This document shows, piece after piece, positions 14,068-21,730 of a DNA stretch of 40,814 nucleotides (positions are counted from its first letter, which is position 1; each line of letters starts with the position of its first letter). The DNA is from Acidobacteriota bacterium (GTDB lineage Bacteria; Acidobacteriota; Vicinamibacteria; Vicinamibacterales; UBA8438): positions 1 through 40,814 of the forward strand of contig JAPOVI010000274.1 in assembly GCA_026708265.1 (NCBI GenBank). Direction: 5' to 3'. Below the pieces are notes generated by a model. The model worked only from the letters and a program-made list of their open reading frames with translations, did not search any database and was not told the origin of the DNA. The position numbers and the translations under genes were made by a program.

Positions 14068-14739
14068 ATGGCAGTCCAGCGGCGCTACCGGGTCGGCGCG
14101 GTTCATGCGCTGATGAACGCCATTCCGACCACACAGATGGCGTTCGACCGCAACTGGTCGTCAGCCGACGTGGCGCACCTGCTCGACGGCTCGCTCTACC
14201 TCGATCGGAGCCGCGGCACCGCGGACGAGGCGGAGCTCGCCCACCGCGTCGACCGGCTCGTGAAGTACAGCGCGTCGACGGGGGCCGAGGGGATCATCGT
14301 GACCGGGTCGTTCTTCGGCGAGGCGGCCCGGCAGGCTCGGCAGGGGATGGAGGTCCCGGTCGCCACCTCGTTCGAGGGCATCATCGAGCGGGCGCTGGAG
14401 CTCGATCGGCCGCTCCACGTGCTGGCGACCGCACCCGATTCGGCGACCCTGCTGACGGCGGAGATCCGACAGGAAGCGGAGCGCCGGAGCCGCGCGGTCA
14501 CCGTCGCCAGCGAGGCCGTCGGGGGGGCGATGGACGCCCTGGTCGGCGGCGACCCCGAGCGGCACGACGAGCTCGTCCTCGACGCGGTCCGCGCCGTCGA
14601 GACCGGCACCGCCGTGCTCTTCGCCCAGTTCTCCATGGAGCGGATCCTGCCACGCAGCGCGGCGGCCCGCCCCGACCCGGTCGTCGGCCCCGCGAGCGAG
14701 GGCGTCGCGCGGCTGCGCCGCCTGATCACGCAAGGCTGA
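14068..14739 (+). CDS. Asp/Glu racemase-fold protein without cysteine
   Basis: 223 residues, no signal peptide, so cytoplasmic. It follows the aspartate/glutamate racemase superfamily order (also hydantoin racemase, maleate isomerase, arylmalonate decarboxylase): N-terminal VGAVHALMNAIP, GAEGIIVTGSFFGEAARQAR, VPVATSFEGIIERALEL, and the C-terminal TGTAVLFAQFSMERILP. The two catalytic cysteines expected near residues 79-81 (usually TC or CS; here VTGSFFG) and near 189 (usually LAQCS or similar; here FAQFSM) are both missing, and the whole protein has no cysteine. Ordinary two-base racemisation is therefore unlikely; it may be a binding protein or use another chemistry. GGGGGAGG lies just upstream of ATG 14068. 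Located between the PQQ dehydrogenase and an ACHEGNY gene. Confidence 0.78.
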   Translation: MAVQRRYRVGAVHALMNAIPTTQMAFDRNWSSADVAHLLDGSLYLDRSRGTADEAELAHRVDRLVKYSASTGAEGIIVTGSFFGEAARQARQGMEVPVATSFEGIIERALELDRPLHVLATAPDSATLLTAEIRQEAERRSRAVTVASEAVGGAMDALVGGDPERHDELVLDAVRAVETGTAVLFAQFSMERILPRSAAARPDPVVGPASEGVARLRRLITQG

Positions 14740-14776
14740 ACTCCCATTCCCCCCAATCCCGAATGAGGTGCAGGCA

Positions 14777-15787
14777 ATGAAGATGCGAACCGTCGTGACC
14801 GTCGCCGGCGTCGCCGCCCTGGCGCTGCTGCTCTCGGGCGGCGCCGCCGCCCAGTCGGCCGGAGCGGAGGAGCCGCTTCTGACCCCGGACGGCCAGCCCG
14901 ACATCAGCGGGGTCTGGGACTTCCGCACCGTCACGCCGCTCGAGCGTCCCGAGGATCTCGCCGACCAGGAGTTCCTCACCGAGGAAGAGGTCGCGGCCTA
15001 CGCGGCGGAACGCGTGCGGGCGAACAACGCCGACCTCGATCGGGAGGAGAAGAAGGAGATCACGACCGACCGCGGCACGGTGAACGGCACGCGCGAGAGC
15101 CGTGATCTGGCCCTGGCCTACAACAACTTCTGGTGGGACCGCGGGACCGACGTCGTCGCCACGCGGCGGACCTCGCTGGTGGTCGATCCGCCGAACGGCC
15201 GCATCCCGGCCCTGACGGCGGAGGGCGAGGCGCGGGCCGCCGAGCGGCTGCACATCAACCAGCGGCCGACCGAGGGACCCGAGGACCGTCCCCTCGGCGA
15301 GCGTTGCATCACGGGTTTCAACTCCGGGCCGCCGATGCTGCCGGCCGCCTACAACATGAACGTGCAGATCTTCCAGACCGCCGATCACGTGGTGCTGTTC
15401 AACGAGATGGTCCACAACCCCCGCATCATCCCGCTCGACGGGAGCGACCACGGCACCATCCCGCAGTGGACGGGCGTCTCGCGCGGGCACTGGGAGGGCG
15501 ACACGCTGGTCGTCGAGACGAAGAACTTCCTGCGCGAGACGAGCTTCCGGAACTCGACCCGCAATCTCCATCTCGAGGAGCGGATCCAGCGCGTCGACGA
15601 GGGCACCTTGCTCTACAGCTTCACGGTGACGGACCCGACCACCTGGACGGCGCCGTGGTCGGTCGAGCTCCCGATGCGCCTGAGCGACCTTCCCATCTAC
15701 GAGTACGCCTGCCACGAGGGCAACTACGGGATGGACGGGACGCTGAGCGGGGCGCGCGCGGTCGAGCGGCGGGCGGCGGGCCAGTAG
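14777..15787 (+). CDS. Secreted ACHEGNY family protein of unknown function, copy 2
   Basis: 336 residues; signal peptide 1-26 (LLLSGGAAAQS). It shares every block of copy 1: PDISGVWDFRTVTPLERPE, RTSLVVDPPNGRIPALT, LGERC, GPPM, PRIIPLDGS, SRGHWEGDTLVVETKNF, FTVTDPTTWTAPW and YEYACHEGNYGMDGTL. Copy 2 is longer because of an insertion near residues 80-110 (ERVRANNADLDREEKKEI). Start ATG 14777 has GAGG at 14765-14768; a GTG at 14768 is less likely. It follows the racemase-fold gene by 37 bases and precedes the dienelactone hydrolase by 103 bases, so co-transcription is likely. Function unknown; by context it could bind or modify an aromatic degradation product in the periplasm. Confidence 0.82.
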   Translation: MKMRTVVTVAGVAALALLLSGGAAAQSAGAEEPLLTPDGQPDISGVWDFRTVTPLERPEDLADQEFLTEEEVAAYAAERVRANNADLDREEKKEITTDRGTVNGTRESRDLALAYNNFWWDRGTDVVATRRTSLVVDPPNGRIPALTAEGEARAAERLHINQRPTEGPEDRPLGERCITGFNSGPPMLPAAYNMNVQIFQTADHVVLFNEMVHNPRIIPLDGSDHGTIPQWTGVSRGHWEGDTLVVETKNFLRETSFRNSTRNLHLEERIQRVDEGTLLYSFTVTDPTTWTAPWSVELPMRLSDLPIYEYACHEGNYGMDGTLSGARAVERRAAGQ

Positions 15788-15890
15788 CGACGGCGGCGGC
15801 CGGCCGGAGTCGGTTCCGGTCGGCGCCCCGTCCAGCGGATGCGGGCGGAGTCGAAGCCAGGCCGGGGACGATTCCCCGGGGGAGTTGACC

Positions 15891-16766
15891 ATGTGCGATG
15901 AGAAGACCATCGGCGACGCGAACGAGCACGTGCGCCGCTCGCGGATGACGCGGCGCGAGTTCGGGGCGCTCTCCATCGGGACGGGGCTGGCGATGCTGCT
16001 GCCGCGGCCCGCGAACGCGCAGGAGGTGACGGCGTCGAACGTCGAGGTGACGACGCCCGACGGGACGGCCGACTGCTACTTCGTGCACCCGACGACGGGC
16101 GCGCACCCCGGCGTGCTCATCTGGCCCGACGCGCTCGGCCTCCGGCCCGCGTTCGAGCAGATGGGGCGGCGCCTGGCCGAGTCGGGCTACTCGGTGCTGG
16201 TCGTCAATCCCTACTACCGCACCGAGCGGGCGCCGGTGCTGCCCGAGGGGGCGAGCTTCCAGGACGAGGACACCCGCACCACGATCTTCGCGCTGATGGG
16301 ATCGCTGAACGCCGAGACCCACGTCACGGACGCCCGGGCGTTCATCGCCTGGCTCGACACGCAGGCTTCGGTCGACACGAGCCGCAAGATCGGGACGACG
16401 GGCTACTGCATGGGCGGGCCGATCACCATGCGGACGGCGGCCGCGGTGCCCGACCGCGTCGGGGCCGGCGCCTCGTTCCACGGGGGAGGGCTCGTCACCG
16501 ACCAGCCCGACAGCCCGCACCTGCTGGTCGGGGACATGCAGGCGCACTACCTCTTCGCCATCGCCGAGAACGACGACGAGAGCGACCCCGAGGCGAAGAA
16601 CGTGCTGCGCGAGACGTTCGACCAGGCCGGGCTGCCGGCCGAGATCGAGGTCTACGAGGGCGCCCTTCACGGCTGGTGCCCGCCCGACATGCCCGTCTAC
16701 AACGAGGCGCAGGCGGAGCGGGCCTGGAGCCGGCTGCTGGTCCTGTTCGAGAACGCGCTCGGGTAG
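15891..16766 (+). CDS. Tat-exported dienelactone hydrolase family protein
   Basis: 291 residues. The N-terminus has a twin-arginine signal (SRMTRREFGALSIG, residues 17-30; cleavage after about 43 at ANAQ). The alpha/beta-hydrolase core has the dienelactone hydrolase nucleophile motif GYCMGG (Cys173), an acid in AENDDE (about Asp228) and His260 in GALHGWCPPD. The family hydrolyses dienelactone to maleylacetate after ring cleavage of catechols; relatives act on other esters. Cytoplasmic ClcD-type enzymes are about 235 residues, so the excess is the export signal. The ATG at 15891 follows GGGGGAG. An intradiol dioxygenase, which makes the precursors of dienelactones, is encoded convergently 1.2 kb away and is also Tat-exported. 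A strong terminator hairpin follows. Confidence 0.88.
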   Translation: MCDEKTIGDANEHVRRSRMTRREFGALSIGTGLAMLLPRPANAQEVTASNVEVTTPDGTADCYFVHPTTGAHPGVLIWPDALGLRPAFEQMGRRLAESGYSVLVVNPYYRTERAPVLPEGASFQDEDTRTTIFALMGSLNAETHVTDARAFIAWLDTQASVDTSRKIGTTGYCMGGPITMRTAAAVPDRVGAGASFHGGGLVTDQPDSPHLLVGDMQAHYLFAIAENDDESDPEAKNVLRETFDQAGLPAEIEVYEGALHGWCPPDMPVYNEAQAERAWSRLLVLFENALG

Positions 16767-16775
16767 GTGTCTCGA

Positions 16776-16809
16776 CCGGTGGGGGGCGCCACGTCACGCC
16801 CCCCACCGG
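16776..16809 (+). terminator. 13-bp perfect hairpin after the dienelactone hydrolase gene
   Basis: CCGGTGGGGGGCG (16776-16788) and CGCCCCCCACCGG (16797-16809) pair exactly with an 8-base loop, 9 bases after the stop. It could also serve the convergent EF-hand gene. No T tract. The rest of the spacer to 17021 has only a small CCGCAG/CTGCGG hairpin at 16953-16968. Confidence 0.65.
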
Positions 16810-17021
16810 ATCACCTGGACGACAACGCGCGGTCGGTCTCCACACACCGGGCTGGCCACTCGCCTCTTCCCGTTCGTCCGTCTCGATCTGCACACCACCC
16901 GATCGGCCGCCCTGCGCGCTGGGTCTTGATTGCCGAGGACCCGCAGATCGTCCCGCAGCAACCTGCGGCTGCGGTAGGAGTGCAGCCCGGGCAGCGAGCT
17001 GTTCGCCGCGCCCGGCGTCAG

Positions 17022-17825
17022 TCACTCCTGCCGGTCGGCGCCGTTCGATTCGCTGTCGGCGTCGGGCGGCGTGAGCTCGTCGGGCGTGAGCCGGCCGTCG
17101 CCGTCGCCGTCGAGCGAGCGTAGCGACTGCGCGGCCGAGCCGATCTCGGCCGCGGAGACCTCGCCATCCTGGTCCGCGTCGAGCGCCGTCATCAGCGGGC
17201 TGCTCCGCCGCCGATCACCGCCGTCATCCGCGTCGTCCGGAGCCGCATCGTCGGCTTCCGACTCCTCCGGCTCCTCGTCCTCCGGCCCGGCCGCCTCCGC
17301 GGTCATCAGGGCCAGGACCTCCGCCGCGGTCGCCGCCCCGTCCCCGTCGGCGTCCGCGCGCGACACGAGGCTCACGAACTGCGACGGCAGCTCCGCCCCC
17401 GAGAGCGCGCCGTCCCCGTCGGCGTCGAACGCCAGGAAGGCGGCCGTCGCCTCCGCCGGCGTTCGTGCCGGACCACCGATCGGAGGGGGCGGCGGGGGCC
17501 GCAGCTCGTCACCGGTCAGCCGGCCGTCACCGTCTTCGTCGAGCGACGCCAGCGAGTCCGGCGCCGCGTCGATCTCGGCGGCGGAGATCGCGCCGTCTTC
17601 GTCCGTGTCGAGAGCCCCGAACGCGGGCAGTCTGCGCAGAGGCCCTGCCACGTCCGCAGCCTCTTCGGCCTGGGCGCCGGCCGCCTCCTGCGCCGTGGCG
17701 ACACCGCCGGGCGACTCCACCGCCGCCACCGCTACCGTCGCCACCGTCGCCGTCGCCGCCACCGCCTTCGCCGCCGCCACTGCCTTCGCCGCCGCCGCCA
17801 CCCAGGTCAGGATGCGTGACTGCAT
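17022..17825 (-). CDS. Secreted six-EF-hand protein
   Basis: 267 residues. After a signal-like alanine/valine-rich N-terminus (1-47), six canonical 12-residue EF loops occur in three pairs: 73-84 (DTDEDGAISAAE), 96-107, 134-145, 158-169, 216-227 and 239-250 (DGDGDGRLTPDE). Within each pair only 11-12 residues separate the loops, tighter than in calmodulin (about 24). A proline run (109-115) and a very acidic linker (181-204) separate the pairs. It should bind Ca2+ or similar ions, possibly lanthanides, in the periplasm. Start ATG 17825-17823; the next gene upstream on this strand is the intradiol dioxygenase (104-base gap), so it may be last in that run. The role is unknown: metal buffering or matrix binding. 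Confidence 0.82.
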   Translation of the reverse strand: MQSRILTWVAAAAKAVAAAKAVAATATVATVAVAAVESPGGVATAQEAAGAQAEEAADVAGPLRRLPAFGALDTDEDGAISAAEIDAAPDSLASLDEDGDGRLTGDELRPPPPPPIGGPARTPAEATAAFLAFDADGDGALSGAELPSQFVSLVSRADADGDGAATAAEVLALMTAEAAGPEDEEPEESEADDAAPDDADDGGDRRRSSPLMTALDADQDGEVSAAEIGSAAQSLRSLDGDGDGRLTPDELTPPDADSESNGADRQE

Positions 17826-17929
17826 CGTCGACTCCCTGCCGCTCCCGCGGGCTGGGAGTCTGCGCCACGGTGCCGGCGACGCACGACTCCGTGCCCGCGC
17901 AGACTCCCAACGCGCCCGCCGGGCGCGCG

Positions 17930-18721
17930 TCAGCCGCTCTCCTCCGTCGTCGTCACCGGCCGGCCCAGGCCCCAGCCGAGGGACCCGTCGTCCCGCTCCT
18001 CCAGCGTCTGTCCGAGCACGATGTCGAAGTTGGCGGTCAGCTCGCCGATCCTCGACCCGGGCAGCGGGCGGAAGTCGACGAGAATCGTCTCCTTCGCCAC
18101 CGGATCCTGGATCCGCGCCGTGAGCCGGTCGCGGGCGTTGTCGGGGTGCCCGTTGATCAGCATCTGCGACGTGAAGATCCGTTCCCCGCGACGGCTGATG
18201 GCGAAGTGGATGTGCGGGGTGCGGAAGATGTCGCCGACGACGTAGGGCACGGGCTTGATGGTGCGGAAGTAGTACTCGCCCTTCGCGTTCGTGAGGAAGC
18301 GGCCGTATCCCTGGAAGTTGGCGTCGGGCGGCGTGTCCTCGCGCACGCCGTCGGCGTGCCGGTAGTTCTGGTTCGCATCGCACTGCCAGATCTCGACGAA
18401 CGCGTTGCGCACCGGCGTCCCGGCCCCGGTGGTGACCGTGCCGTGGAGATGCGTCACCTCGCCGACCGCCGGCGTGATCGAGTCGTTGACGATCAGCAGG
18501 TCGTTGTCGGTGTCGAGGGGCATCTCGTCCGGGTAGAACGGCCCCTCGAGCGCGTCGCTGCTCGGCGTCTCCGTCAGCTCCTGGGCGAGCGCACCCGGCG
18601 TCCAGAGGGCGGCAGCGCCGAGCGCCCCGGTCCGCAGCGCCCGGTCCAGGAAGACGCGCCGCGGAAGGCGCCGATCGGGCGTCGAGTCACCTTTCGGCAG
18701 CGGACGATCTGGCTGGGTCAT
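17930..18721 (-). CDS. Tat-exported intradiol ring-cleavage dioxygenase
   Basis: 263 residues. A twin-arginine signal (RRVFLDRALRTGALGAAAL, about 21-39, site near ALAQ) precedes a protocatechuate/catechol-type dioxygenase domain (PF00775-like). The opening LEGPFYPDEMPL is characteristic, and the four Fe(III) ligands are visible as Tyr120 (NQNYRH), Tyr160 (KPVPY), His170 and His172 (TPHIHF). The family cleaves catecholic rings between the two hydroxyls. Single-subunit exported forms exist in other bacteria but usually lack proven substrates. Start: ATG 18721-18719, with GGAGG eight bases upstream; a GTG at 18736 overlaps that site. Next to a cupin (upstream) and the EF-hand gene (downstream), all on the minus strand. 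Confidence 0.9.
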   Translation of the reverse strand: MTQPDRPLPKGDSTPDRRLPRRVFLDRALRTGALGAAALWTPGALAQELTETPSSDALEGPFYPDEMPLDTDNDLLIVNDSITPAVGEVTHLHGTVTTGAGTPVRNAFVEIWQCDANQNYRHADGVREDTPPDANFQGYGRFLTNAKGEYYFRTIKPVPYVVGDIFRTPHIHFAISRRGERIFTSQMLINGHPDNARDRLTARIQDPVAKETILVDFRPLPGSRIGELTANFDIVLGQTLEERDDGSLGWGLGRPVTTTEESG

Positions 18722-18846
18722 GGTTACTACCTCCACGCCGTCCCGATCCCCGGTCTGGTCTCCTGCGGCTGCCCGACGGTCGATGAGCCGCCAACGCGGT
18801 ACGTCCTCGGAGACCTGCCCCGTTCATTCCTTATTCCCCTGCACTG

Positions 18847-19173
18847 CTACGGCGCCGGCGCGAGCACCGCGAGGACCAGCAGGCGGCCCGGGCCCGTGTT
18901 GCGGATGCCGTGCGGGACGCCTTCCGGTGCGACGAGCAGGGTGCCGGCCCGCATCGGTTCCTCGCGACCCTCGAGCAGGAAGAGGCCCTCGCCCTCGATC
19001 ACGTGGTAGAGCTTGTCCATCCCCGCGTGGGCGTGGAGGGCGTGCTCCTGGCCGGGCTCGAACGCATTGAGTCCTACCAGCAGGCGCTCGGAACGGAAGA
19101 GCGTCGCCTTGCCCATCCGATCCGGCGCGTAGACCGCCTCGGCACGGGGGTCGATCGGGATGGGGTGGTCCAT
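18847..19173 (-). CDS. Small single-domain cupin
   Basis: 108 residues, one cupin beta-barrel with metal motif 1 as EHALHAHAGMDKLYHVIEGEG (His44, His47, His49, Glu60 region) and motif 2 as APEGVPHGIRN (His88). No signal peptide is seen, so it is cytoplasmic. Such single cupins act as dioxygenases, isomerases or sensors, and no specific activity can be assigned. Start ATG 19173-19171 with a weak GAG upstream. It lies 87 bases after the aldolase stop and 125 bases before the dioxygenase start on the same strand. By context it may act on a ring-cleavage product. Confidence 0.8.
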   Translation of the reverse strand: MDHPIPIDPRAEAVYAPDRMGKATLFRSERLLVGLNAFEPGQEHALHAHAGMDKLYHVIEGEGLFLLEGREEPMRAGTLLVAPEGVPHGIRNTGPGRLLVLAVLAPAP

Positions 19174-19260
19174 GTTGCTTCTCGTCGTGCGATTCGCGCC
19201 CGGCCCGCGGAATTGCCGCCGGGCCAGGGCCTCCACCGCCGTCGCGCCCGTCAGGGACTG

Positions 19261-20424
19261 CTACCGGCCGACCGCCTGCCGCTGATCCGACGTCGGAGGC
19301 AGCCCGCCGACGCCGATGCTGACGAACATGCGGACGCCCTGCGCGTAGCGTGCCTCGAGGTCCACGGTTCCGTTGATGCCGACCGGCAGCCCGAACTCCC
19401 GGCCCGCGTCGATCACCCGGTCGAGGCCGGCCGCGACGGCCGCCTGGTCGCCGGCGTAGGAGACAGTCATGTCTCCCGAGCCGGCCCAGAGGATGGCGCC
19501 GATGTTGCGCTCGGAGAGCGCCTGCGCGATGGCGCGGGCGTTCTCGACGCCGGTGCGGTTCTCGATGATGAAGATGGGGATCAGGCTACCGCCCGGGTCC
19601 AGCCTCCAGATGTCGGCCCGCTGCTGGTACTCGCGCGACGTCAGGCCCCAGTAGCGGGCCGCGATGGCGGGGCTCGCGCCGCGGATGCCGGCCGGCTCGG
19701 CGTCGGCCACGCCGGGTGCCTGCGGGTAGCGCATCGTCCGGATCGCGTGCAGCACCTGCTCGACGGTCTCCGTGTGGGGGAAGACGAGGCCGTGCACGCC
19801 CGTGTCGAGCACGTTCTTCGTCACCCACTCGTTCGTCTCGCGGGCGTTGACCGGCATTCGCACGAACACCGTCTTCGTCGCCGTGAGGCCCGCCTCGGCG
19901 ATGGCGCGCCGGTCGAGCAGCCACTGCAGGTACTCCGTCAGGCGCGGGATGTCGAAGGGCGTGTGCTCGAGGTCGTAGACCACGAAGTCGAAGTCGCGGT
20001 TGGCGGCGTGGCCGACCGCGGACTCGCGGTCGCTCCCCACGCCCAGATAGTTGACGAACTGCCCGAAGATCGGCTTGTCGGCGTCGAGCAGCGGCAGGAC
20101 GTTGTTCACGGGCGCGGGCACGGCCGGAGTCGCCGGCGAGAGCTGCGACCCGGCGGGCGGGGCCTGCGCCGCGGCCGGCGCGCGGAAGAGCCCGCCGTTC
20201 ACCGCCACCATCCCGGCGGTGACGAGCCCGAAGACGCCGACCCCGCGGACCAGGGTGGCGCGCAGGACAGCGGCAAGCCAACGTCGATTCGCATCGCGGC
20301 GCGAGCGTGGCGCTTCCCGCTCCGGCGGGGCAGTCGCGTGGCTCGGCGCGTCGCCTGCCGCCCGGTGGCTGCCGGTTGGGCACCGAGCGGAGCCGCAGGC
20401 GACGCGCGGCGGGCTAGCGAACAC
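19261..20424 (-). CDS. HpcH/HpaI-type aldolase with N-terminal export or anchor segment
   Basis: 387 residues from GTG 20424. The C-terminal 280 residues are an HpcH/HpaI (class II, metal-dependent pyruvate) aldolase: FGQFVNYLGVGS, FVVYDLEHTPFD (metal Glu), RMPVN, GVHGLVFPHTETVEQV, IFIIENRTGVENA (metal Glu) and LWAGSGDMTVSYAG (metal Asp). The GTG is chosen because AGGAGG lies exactly six bases upstream and overlaps the end of the previous gene. The first 50 residues are Arg/Pro-rich and partly derive from a dispersed GC repeat (20376-20416). A hydrophobic segment (about 58-85, ending APAAAQA) looks like a signal or membrane anchor. An ATG at 20211 would remove most of it. The family cleaves 4-hydroxy-2-oxo acids from aromatic catabolism to pyruvate plus aldehyde. 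Confidence 0.82.
   Translation of the reverse strand: MFASPPRVACGSARCPTGSHRAAGDAPSHATAPPEREAPRSRRDANRRWLAAVLRATLVRGVGVFGLVTAGMVAVNGGLFRAPAAAQAPPAGSQLSPATPAVPAPVNNVLPLLDADKPIFGQFVNYLGVGSDRESAVGHAANRDFDFVVYDLEHTPFDIPRLTEYLQWLLDRRAIAEAGLTATKTVFVRMPVNARETNEWVTKNVLDTGVHGLVFPHTETVEQVLHAIRTMRYPQAPGVADAEPAGIRGASPAIAARYWGLTSREYQQRADIWRLDPGGSLIPIFIIENRTGVENARAIAQALSERNIGAILWAGSGDMTVSYAGDQAAVAAGLDRVIDAGREFGLPVGINGTVDLEARYAQGVRMFVSIGVGGLPPTSDQRQAVGR
20376..20416. repeat. GC-rich dispersed element, copy 1
   Basis: The order TTGGGC - CCGAGCGGAG - CCGCAGG - CGAC - GGCGGGCTAG is shared, with insertions, with 40442-40506. Here it covers the 5' end of the aldolase frame and supplies the CTA of the upstream gene's TAG stop. 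Confidence 0.45.
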
Positions 20425-21484
20425 CGGCGGCCTCCTGGGCCTCGAGGTTGCGGTAGATCTCCAGGATGTGCCGGATGTCGTAGTTGCCCTCGTGGCAGGC
20501 GTACTCGTACATCGGCCCCTCTGTGCTGACCATCGGGATCTCCGCGCTCCAGGGGCGGGTCCACGTGGTCGGGTCGTCGACCGTGAACTCGTAGCGGATG
20601 GCGTCCTCGGCGACGCGCGTGAAGCGCTCCACCACGTGCAGCGCGCCGGTCGAGCCCTGGAAGCGGGTCTTGTCGTTGAAGCCGCGGGTCTCGACGACGA
20701 GGGTGTCGCCCTCCCACCGGGCGCGCGAGTCGCCCGGGAACTGGCGAATGCGCTCGGAGACGTGCGGGCCGCCGTCGAGCGGGATGATGCGCGGCATGTT
20801 GTTGGTCAGCTCGGTGAAGACGACGACGTGGTCCGGCGTCTGCAGGATCTGGTGGATGTCGTTGTAGGCCGGCGGCAGCATCGGCGGCCCGTTGTGTCCC
20901 CAGACGATGCAGCGCTCGGAGAGCGGCCGGCGCTCGTACCCGTCGAACGCGTCCGGGGCACTTCGCGCCTCGCGCTCGGCGGCCCGGCGCGCCGCCGCTT
21001 CCTCGGTCAGCGGTGGGATGCGCCCGTTCGGCGGGTCGGTAATCAGCGACGTCCGCCGCGTCGAGAGACCCTTCGGCACGGGCGTCCGCAGCCAGATCTC
21101 GTTGTCGTAGTGCACGTAGGCCGGGTTGCGGCTCTCGCGGTTCTCCTGGTACAGCCGCTGCTCGCGCTCCTCCGCGTCCGCCAGGGCGATCACGTTGCCG
21201 GCCAGCGGATCGACCCCCTCCGCGGTGAGCTCCCGCTGGAGCTCCGCCGTCTCCTCTTCCGTGAAGAACTCCTTGTCGCCCAGGTGCTCCGGCCGCTGCA
21301 GCGGCGTGAACGTCTGGGTGGTCCAGAACCCCTGCAGGTCCGGATGGCCGTCGGCGGTGCGGGGCAGCGTCCATGCGGAGTCCGCGGCGCCGCCGTCCGT
21401 CTGCGCCTGGCCGGCGGCGGGCGCCGCGCCCAGCAGGCCGATCGCCGTCGCGACTACCAGAGATGCGGGAAATCGCAGGTTCAT
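20414..21484 (-). CDS. Secreted ACHEGNY family protein of unknown function, copy 3
   Basis: 356 residues; signal peptide about 1-26 (LLGAAPAAGQA). It shares the blocks of the family: PDLQGFWTTQTFTPLQRPE, RTSLITDPPNGRIPPLT, LSERC, GPPM, PRIIPLDGGPHV, GDSRARWEGDTLVVETRGF, YEFTVDDPTTWTRPW and YEYACHEGNYDIRHIL. It is the most diverged copy and has an extra segment near 100-135 (LADAEEREQRLYQENRESRN). ATG 21484-21482 has AGGGAGGA seven bases upstream. The aldolase start overlaps its end, so the two are translationally coupled. This is the first gene of the minus-strand run that ends with the EF-hand protein. Confidence 0.82.
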   Translation of the reverse strand: MNLRFPASLVVATAIGLLGAAPAAGQAQTDGGAADSAWTLPRTADGHPDLQGFWTTQTFTPLQRPEHLGDKEFFTEEETAELQRELTAEGVDPLAGNVIALADAEEREQRLYQENRESRNPAYVHYDNEIWLRTPVPKGLSTRRTSLITDPPNGRIPPLTEEAAARRAAEREARSAPDAFDGYERRPLSERCIVWGHNGPPMLPPAYNDIHQILQTPDHVVVFTELTNNMPRIIPLDGGPHVSERIRQFPGDSRARWEGDTLVVETRGFNDKTRFQGSTGALHVVERFTRVAEDAIRYEFTVDDPTTWTRPWSAEIPMVSTEGPMYEYACHEGNYDIRHILEIYRNLEAQEAAGVR

Positions 21485-21730
21485 CTGAATCCTCCCTCGC
21501 CAGGCGTTGGCGGGCGCCCGAACCGCTCGCGGGCGCCTCGAGCATGATCTCCTACTGCGGCTCTTCGTTTCAACTGCCTGCGGTGGAGTGGACGAGGGAG
21601 CGTGCTATGCTGCCAACGTGGAAGCGATCGCTCCTTGGCTCACGCTCGAGGGTGCCCTCGAAGGGTTCCTGGCCGGCCGCCGCGATCGCGACGCCGCCTG
21701 AGCGGTTCTTCCCACTGGCCACCCTCACCC
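21485..21730. other. Spacer between the ACHEGNY copy 3 gene and the M48 protease gene
   Basis: 246 bases. A plus-strand stretch (about 21598-21701) reads CYAANVEAIAPWLTLEGALE and ends at a TGA; it has protein-like composition but no family I recognise, and no Shine-Dalgarno. It may be a gene fragment. Otherwise only the Shine-Dalgarno of the minus-strand gene at 21484 is seen. Confidence 0.3.

Noticed and set aside
17700..17810. Regular GCC/ACC triplet repeats that could look like a repeat array
   Set aside because: They encode the Ala/Val/Lys-rich signal region of the EF-hand protein. No spacers, so not CRISPR.
17022..17825. Calling the EF-hand protein lanmodulin
   Set aside because: Loops lack proline at position 2 and there are six, not four; only the loop spacing and neighbourhood are suggestive.
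21598..21701. A short plus-strand open stretch as a gene
   Set aside because: No Shine-Dalgarno and no family match that I recognise; kept only as a note on the spacer.
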